DNA of 64,000 nt from Strigamia acuminata. Its lineage: Eukaryota > Arthropoda > Chilopoda > Geophilomorpha > Linotaeniidae. The DNA lies in the NCBI GenBank assembly GCA_949358305.1, contig CASHSZ010000105.1:1-64000 (forward strand), in the 5' to 3' direction. The position numbers and the translations under genes were made by a program. Numbering within the stretch: position 1 is the first letter of the stretch; the number at the start of each line of letters is the position of its first letter. This document shows positions 59,160 through 64,000 of the stretch, piece after piece. The notes under the pieces were generated by a model. The model saw only the letters and a list, made by a program, of their open reading frames with translations, searched no databases and had not been told where the DNA came from.

Positions 59160-60802
59160 GGTCGCACGGCCAACAGGCCGTGACGGGCCGTAGCGGGTCG
59201 AAAACGGGCCGTTAACGGCCCGTTGACGGCCCGTTAGCGGCCCGCATGAGGTCGCACGGGCCGTCGGCGAGCCGAAGTCCGGGAACGAAGGCCGTTACGG
59301 GACCGTGACGGGACCGTCGGCGGCCCGTTAACGGCCCGTGCGAGCCGTTACGGGATCGTGACGGGACCGTCAGCGGCCCGTTAACGGCCCGTGCGAGCCG
59401 TTACGGAATCGTGACGGGACCGTCGGCGGCCCGTTAACGGCCCGTGCGGGCCGTTACGGGATCGTGACGGGACCGTCGGCGGCCCGTTAACGGCCCGTGC
59501 GACCCCATGCGGGCCGTTGACGGGCCGTTAACGGGCCGTTAACGGGCCGTTAACGGGCCGTGATGGTGTAAATCGAAAAAATCAACAACCGACAACACGT
59601 ACATGAAAACGCGTACAACATTCATAGACATTAATCTCGAATCCTGTTTTTGGTTTTACGCCGTTAACGGGCCGTTAACGGGCCGTTAACGGCCCGTTAA
59701 CGGCCCGCGTGAGGTCGTACGGGCCGTCGGCGAGCCGAAGTCCGGGAACGAAGGCCGTGACGGGATCGTGACGGGACCGTCAGCGGCCCGTTAACGGCCC
59801 GTGCGGGCCGTTGCGGGATCGTGACGGGATCGTCGACGGCCCGTTAACGGCCCGTGCGGGCCGTTGCGGGCCGTTGACGGGCCGTTGACGGGCCGTTAAC
59901 GGGCCGTTAACGGGCCGTTACGGCGTGAATCGAAAAAATCAACAACCGACAACACGTACATGAAAACGCGTACAACATTCATAGACATTAATCTCGAATC
60001 CTGTTTTTGGTTTTACGCCGTTAACGGGCCGTTAACGGGCCGTTAACGGCCCGTTAACGGCCCGCGTGAGGTCGTACGGGCCGTCGGCGAGCCGAAGTCC
60101 GGGAACGAAGGCCGTGACGGGATCGTGACGGGACCGTCAGCGGCCCGTTAACGGCCCGTGCGAGCCGTTACGGGATCGTGACGGGACCGTCGGCGGCCCG
60201 TTAACGGCCCGTGCGAGCCGTTACGGAATCGTGACGGGACCGTCGGCGGCCCGTTAACGGCCCGTGCGGGCCGTTACGGGATCGTGACGGGACCGTCGGC
60301 GGCCCGTTAACGGCCCGTGCGACCCCATGCGGGCCGTTGACGGGCCGTTAACGGGCCGTTAACGGGCCGTTAACGGGCCGTGACGGTGTAAATCGAAAAA
60401 ATCAACAACCGACAACACGTACATGAAAACGCGTACAACATTCATAGACATTAATCTCGAATCCTGTTTTTGGTTTTACGCCGTTAACGGGCCGTTAACG
60501 GCCCGTTAACGGCCCGTTAACGGCCCGCATGAGGTCGTACGGGCCGTTACGGGGTCGTGACGGGACCGTCGGCGGCCCGTTAACGGCCCGTGCGGGCCGT
60601 TACGGGATAGTTACGGAACCGTCGGCGGCCCGTTAACGGCCCGTGCGAGCCGTTACGGGATCGTGACGGGACCGTCGGCGGCCCGTTAACGGCCCGTGCG
60701 AGCCGTTACGGGATTGTGACGGGACCGTCGGCGGCCCGTTAACGGCCCGTGCGGGCCGTTTTCGACCCGTTGCGGCCGTTTTCGACCCGTTGCGGCCGTT
60801 TT
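59160..60802. repeat. GC-rich palindromic repeat array 14, interrupted by copia
   Basis: Three 98-bp cores (59565-59662, 59922-60019, 60385-60482) in the same arrangement as left array 3. It ends within a GCGGCCGTTTTCGACCC repeat: GCCGTTTT is intact, and then the copia LTR starts at 60803. Confidence 0.92.
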
Positions 60803-61355
60803 TGTTAGACTTTGGAACCACTTTTGAGTTATTTAAATCGTTTTTCGATGTGAAATGACTTTGAAATGTTTATTTTATTATCCATCGGTTATCTTTTCTT
60901 ATTCGGGGTAATTTAGTATTGTTTCTTATGTTTTTCCTTAGTTTCTATGTAAAGGGAATGCATGATGCCTTTTAGATGTGTCTTATCCATCTGGCATCAT
61001 GCATCCTCTATTCTGTGTGTATTTCTACTTATTGTTTCTATTTTCGGCCACCAGATGTCTCTGGCACATTACAAATGGCCGCTCACACGGGTAGTGTGTT
61101 TCCTTGTGTTTGTCCAGTGATTCTGGACCCATTATGTAAGTTTTCTCTTAATAAATGTTATATTTTTGGTTAACTATTGTATTTAGTTCGGCACTACACG
61201 TTTCTATAAGTGTAGTGCACGCGAATTTGATCGTAAGTCCGCTCAAACTCGCGTACGCGCATCACGCGCATTTGTCCGCACTTAGAAGTGCGTTTGACTC
61301 AGTTTTACGCTTCCTATCGCCTATTTCGGCGATATTTTTGCGCCACACAGCTACA
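60803..61355 (+). repeat. 5' LTR of the copia element
   Basis: Starts TGTTAG directly after the interrupted repeat and ends CTACA two bases before the primer-binding site, so it has TG...CA ends and a short imperfect terminal inverted repeat. Length 553 bp. It contains AATAAA (61150-61155), a bulged hairpin of about 17 bp (60958-61004) and a 9-bp perfect hairpin GCACTACAC/GTGTAGTGC (61191-61218) downstream of the AATAAA. The 3' LTR is outside the window, so the ends are inferred from the insertion junction and the primer-binding site. Confidence 0.8.
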
Positions 61356-61357
61356 AG

Positions 61358-61369
61358 TGGTAGCAGAGG
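61358..61369 (+). promoter_or_regulatory. Primer-binding site, tRNA initiator-Met type
   Basis: TGGTAGCAGAGG is complementary to the 3' CCA end and acceptor stem of an animal-type initiator tRNA-Met (ending CCTCTGCTACCA). Initiator tRNA-Met is the common primer for copia-type elements. It lies 2 nt after the LTR end. Confidence 0.8.
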
Positions 61370-62191
61370 CCTGGAAAGCCACCAGTGCCTCGTTTTTCCA
61401 TTAATTTTCCGTGAATTTCGCGATTTTTCGCGATTTTTGCGGAAATTTTTGTTTTTTTCAGATTTTCGACGATTTCCGGCAGTCAACAACGTCTTTCTGA
61501 CGTTCACAACCCCGGAGTGCGGTCGTAATCGTCGATTTTTGAATTTTTTCAACCTTTTTTCGTGTTTTTCGAGTTAAAAACACTGTTTTTTTGTGTTTTT
61601 CGAGTTAAAAACACTGCTTTTTGTGCATTTATTGTGCAAGATAGCGACAATTGACCTAGGAAAGGTCTTGTTCTTTTTTTTCCCTCTAATTTTTCGTGAA
61701 TTTCGCGATTTTTCGCGATTTTTGCGGAAATTTCATTTATTTTCAGATTTTTTCGCCGATTTTCATCATTTGTCACGTTCCGACAACGTCTGAGCGACGT
61801 TTTCATCCAGAAACGGGCATAACCCGCTGTCTGCACCCCGGAGTGCGACAGTATCGGCGATTTTCGAGAAGTTTTTCCCGGTTTTCGAAATCGGTCGGCG
61901 ATCTTTTGAAGAATTCCGCATTTTTTATGCGCGGTGTGCACAGGGACGTCTGTGCATACAGATTCACCAACTTCTCCTTCTTTTTATTTCAGATTTCGAA
62001 TTTATTTGTTAATTTTAAGTTTTTGGAGTGGGTCCCGATTAGTATCGGCACAGCCCTTCGGACATTCCGTCCAAGCTGTGCTTGTATTCTTAGACAAGGC
62101 TGAGCCCTGCGCCACCTAACATTCCCGCGGCCCCAGGTGGTCATAAAGGACGTTAGGGGGACACTTGTCTAAGGTTCTTAGCCAATTTTAG
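61370..62191 (+). other. Copia leader, apparently without a capsid gene
   Basis: About 820 bp, AT-rich, with stops in all frames relevant to gag. It contains a diverged tandem duplication: ATTTCGCGATTTTTCGCG at about 61414 and 61699, each followed by a TTTCAGATTT and later an ACAACGTCT and a CCCCGGAGTGCG. Two hairpins GTGTTTTT/AAAAACAC lie at 61562-61583 and 61593-61614. TTTTATTTCAG (near 61990) resembles a 3' splice site. I do not see a copia capsid domain, so gag is deleted, degenerate or spliced. Confidence 0.55.
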
Positions 62192-64000
62192 CATTGGCTC
62201 CCCGTCGAGGTTATTCCGCTTCTAACAACGTTTAGTGAAGTGCTTCGAGTGAAAAGTGCTCCGATTACGTCTTTAGTGCCTCGAGTGTTTATGCGTGCTC
62301 ATTATCGCCATTATCTCCGATTTTCCTCCGGAAAAATGCAGACAGCAAGAGCCAACTTGAATTGGAATCGGTACACGAAGGAAACATCGGCTTTTGCTAT
62401 GGACAATCGTGGATGCAATCAATCCCGACCTCCTCGTCCGATTTCGCAGGTTCGCTGTTTTAATTGCGGCTTTTTCGGCCACTACGCGAATAAGTGCCCC
62501 CGCCCTCGCAAACAGGGCAAGGAACCGCAACCGGTCGCGTCTCAACAAGGCCGACCCCGCAGTAAGAGCAAACGACGGCAGAATAACAGTTCGCAGCAAT
62601 CCGGTGGTCAAAACCGTGATGTTTCTCGTCCCCGAAGGGACGCCGCTTACCTGTTGTCGGCTCCACCGGTGATCGAAGCTCCGGTTGTACATTTTCTCCA
62701 GTCCCACGAATGGATTGTCGATTGTGGGGCCACCGACCACGTTTCGCACGTCAAAGCGTGGTTTACGAACTTTGTTTCCGTTGTCCCGTTCAACATCGAG
62801 TTAGGCCAGGGCAGTTCGAGGGTCACAGGCAAAGGTGACGTTCCGGTCAAGTCGCTCATCGATGGCTGCGAATGCACCGTATTGCTCCGCGACGTATTAT
62901 TCGCACCTGACTTCGGCGCCAATCTTATCTCGGTTTCTCGGATTGATAAATGCGGACATCACATCCACATTCACAACTCGGAATTGCATACGTATGAAAC
63001 GGACATCAAACTAAGTGTTCTTCGGGCGAAACAGAAGTCTGGACTTTATTTCGTGGATGGGCTCATCTCGCCATTCGCCGCTCCGACTAATGTTTCGAGT
63101 TCGTCTGTTTCATCATCACTTCCGACTCCGATACCGACCACTCTAGTGACGAAGGAAGAGGACTTTCCCGCATTGCCCAAGTCTTCCAACAAGACTAAGA
63201 AGAAGTCGGCTGACAATATGACCGATTTCCGCTTGCCCGTCTCCTCCAACACCTTGCTTGTCCCTTCACTTTTCCCTACCAGTCCTGCTCCTATTCCCGG
63301 ATCCCAACCTCAACAGATCCGGATGTATTCCAATGCCCTCGCATCTCCTCCTCCCGTTGCCAAGTCAAACGCAGCATTACCTCCCAAACCAGTTAATCCT
63401 TCGGTTGCCAACGTCGCAGACGCCACGGGATTGTGGCACGGCAGGCTGGGTCACCTGCATACGAAGGCCATGCGGACTTTAGCGGCTAACTCCCAGGTTT
63501 ATGGGCTTGATCCAGCTGCTGTTCGCCAGGAACTTTCCTGCAACACGTGCCGTGTTGCCAAGTCCACGCGTGCTCCACATAAGCCAATTTCCGCGCCTTC
63601 AACCACGAAACCGCTTGAATTGCTTCACATGGACGTCTGGGGCCCGTCGAGACTGCCTTCCATCGGCGGTGCTAATTTTGCCTTCACCATTATCGATGAC
63701 GCCACCAGGTACGCCTGGCTTTTCCCGATCGCCCGTAAATCCGATGTTTTTGCTACGTTTAAAGACTTTGTTTCCCGCGTTGAACGTATTGCTGATTGCC
63801 GGATTAAAACAATTCGCACCGACCGTGGAGGAGAATTTATTTCGAGGGATTTTGACCGTTTTCTTGCCGACAAGGGTATTGTTGCTCAACGGACCAATCC
63901 CGCATCGCCACAGATGAACGGTGTCGCCGAACGCCTGAACCGGACAATGGGCGACTATCTCCGCTCCATCAACTCCGAAACCGGATTTTCGCACACGCTT
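62192..64000 (+). CDS. pol: Ty1/copia gag-pol frame, partial: zinc knuckle, protease, integrase
   Basis: Open from just after a TAG (62189-62191) to the window end. The first ATG is at 62291, giving at least 570 codons. From that ATG: nucleocapsid zinc knuckle CFNCGFFGHYANKC at residues 56-69; protease motif WIVDCGATDH with catalytic Asp144; integrase N-terminal zinc finger H383, H388, C417, C420; integrase core D448 (HMDVWGP), D511 (RTDRGGEF) and E547 (VAERLNRT), a D-x62-D-x35-E spacing. A Pro/Ser-rich linker of about 90 residues separates protease and integrase. It encodes processing and integration functions of the element's polyprotein. Oddities: no capsid domain upstream of the knuckle, and Cys in place of the usual Ser/Thr after the protease Asp. 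The absence of frameshifts suggests a fairly young copy. Confidence 0.92.

Larger units (their letters stand above)
51287..60799 (-). repeat. Third copy of the large arm
   Basis: Reverse complement of 11832-21344 (x pairs with 72631-x). It carries the left arm's private variants: the AAACTG-type base (here ATCAGTTTC near 58375), GTGATGGTG near 59561 and the J2 variant without the 4-bp deletion. It is cut at its outer end by the copia insertion at 60803, so its true end lies outside the window. Confidence 0.88.
60803..64000 (+). mobile_element. Ty1/copia LTR retrotransposon, 5' part (runs off window end)
   Basis: In order: 5' LTR (60803-61355), primer-binding site (61358-61369), long leader (61370-62191), and an open gag/pol frame (62192-64000) with zinc knuckle, protease and integrase. 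Protease-integrase order, with integrase before reverse transcriptase, is diagnostic of copia; the reverse transcriptase, RNase H and 3' LTR would lie beyond the window. The insertion is in palindromic array 14; GTTTT (60798-60802) is the predicted 5-bp target duplication. Confidence 0.9.

Noticed and set aside
62273-62749. 158-codon minus-strand frame opposite the copia gag/pol
   Set aside because: It is the antisense shadow of the zinc-knuckle/protease coding region, which has clear domain motifs on the plus strand.
1-64000. tRNA, rRNA or telomeric repeats
   Set aside because: No A-box/B-box pair with a cloverleaf, no conserved rRNA blocks and no short telomere-type tandem repeat found by eye; the only tRNA-related sequence is the copia primer-binding site.

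Overview
This window is eukaryotic and non-genic for most of its length. It has no operons, no ribosome-binding sites and no rRNA or tRNA that I can recognise. Two LTR-retrotransposon coding regions (Ty3/gypsy and Ty1/copia) sit in a very large, highly ordered satellite landscape. The retroelement types and the satellite organisation suggest an invertebrate animal, but I cannot fix the group. The region resembles centromeric, sex-chromosomal or other ampliconic heterochromatin.

Four building blocks are reused throughout. (1) A 1,015-bp satellite unit is itself a trimer of diverged monomers of about 300-360 bp; 23 units occur in eight arrays of 2, 4, 2 (left) and 4, 5, 2, 2, 2 (right) copies. 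(2) GC-rich arrays are built on an 11-bp repeat containing the palindrome CCGTTAACGG, plus a 53-bp super-repeat. Embedded in them are 22 copies of a 98-bp AT-rich core with imperfect terminal inverted repeats; the 11-mers change orientation across each core. (3) GC-rich linker modules and diverged satellite monomers join (1) to (2) and include (GA)n/(CT)n tracts. (4) A 256-bp 'cap' module has a sharp end at CCTTCGGAAG that coincides with several rearrangement junctions.

At large scale the window is a palindrome. Left-arm sequence up to 21340 is repeated in reverse complement from 25517 onward (x pairs with 46857-x), essentially perfectly over about 7.5 kb. Beyond that the same modules recur with different copy numbers. 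The spacer (21341-25516) is a truncated Ty3/gypsy element on the minus strand, with an open RNase H-integrase reading frame and a candidate 3' LTR. A third copy (51287-about 60799) pairs with the left arm (x pairs with 72631-x) and shares private variants with it that the right arm lacks. At 60803 this third copy is interrupted by a Ty1/copia element with a recognisable 5' LTR, a tRNA-Met-type primer-binding site, a long structured leader and a gag/pol frame that runs off the window end.

A low-copy block of about 1.9 kb (three copies) lies inside each arm and carries a short coding-like fragment of unknown origin. No cellular gene is annotated with confidence.
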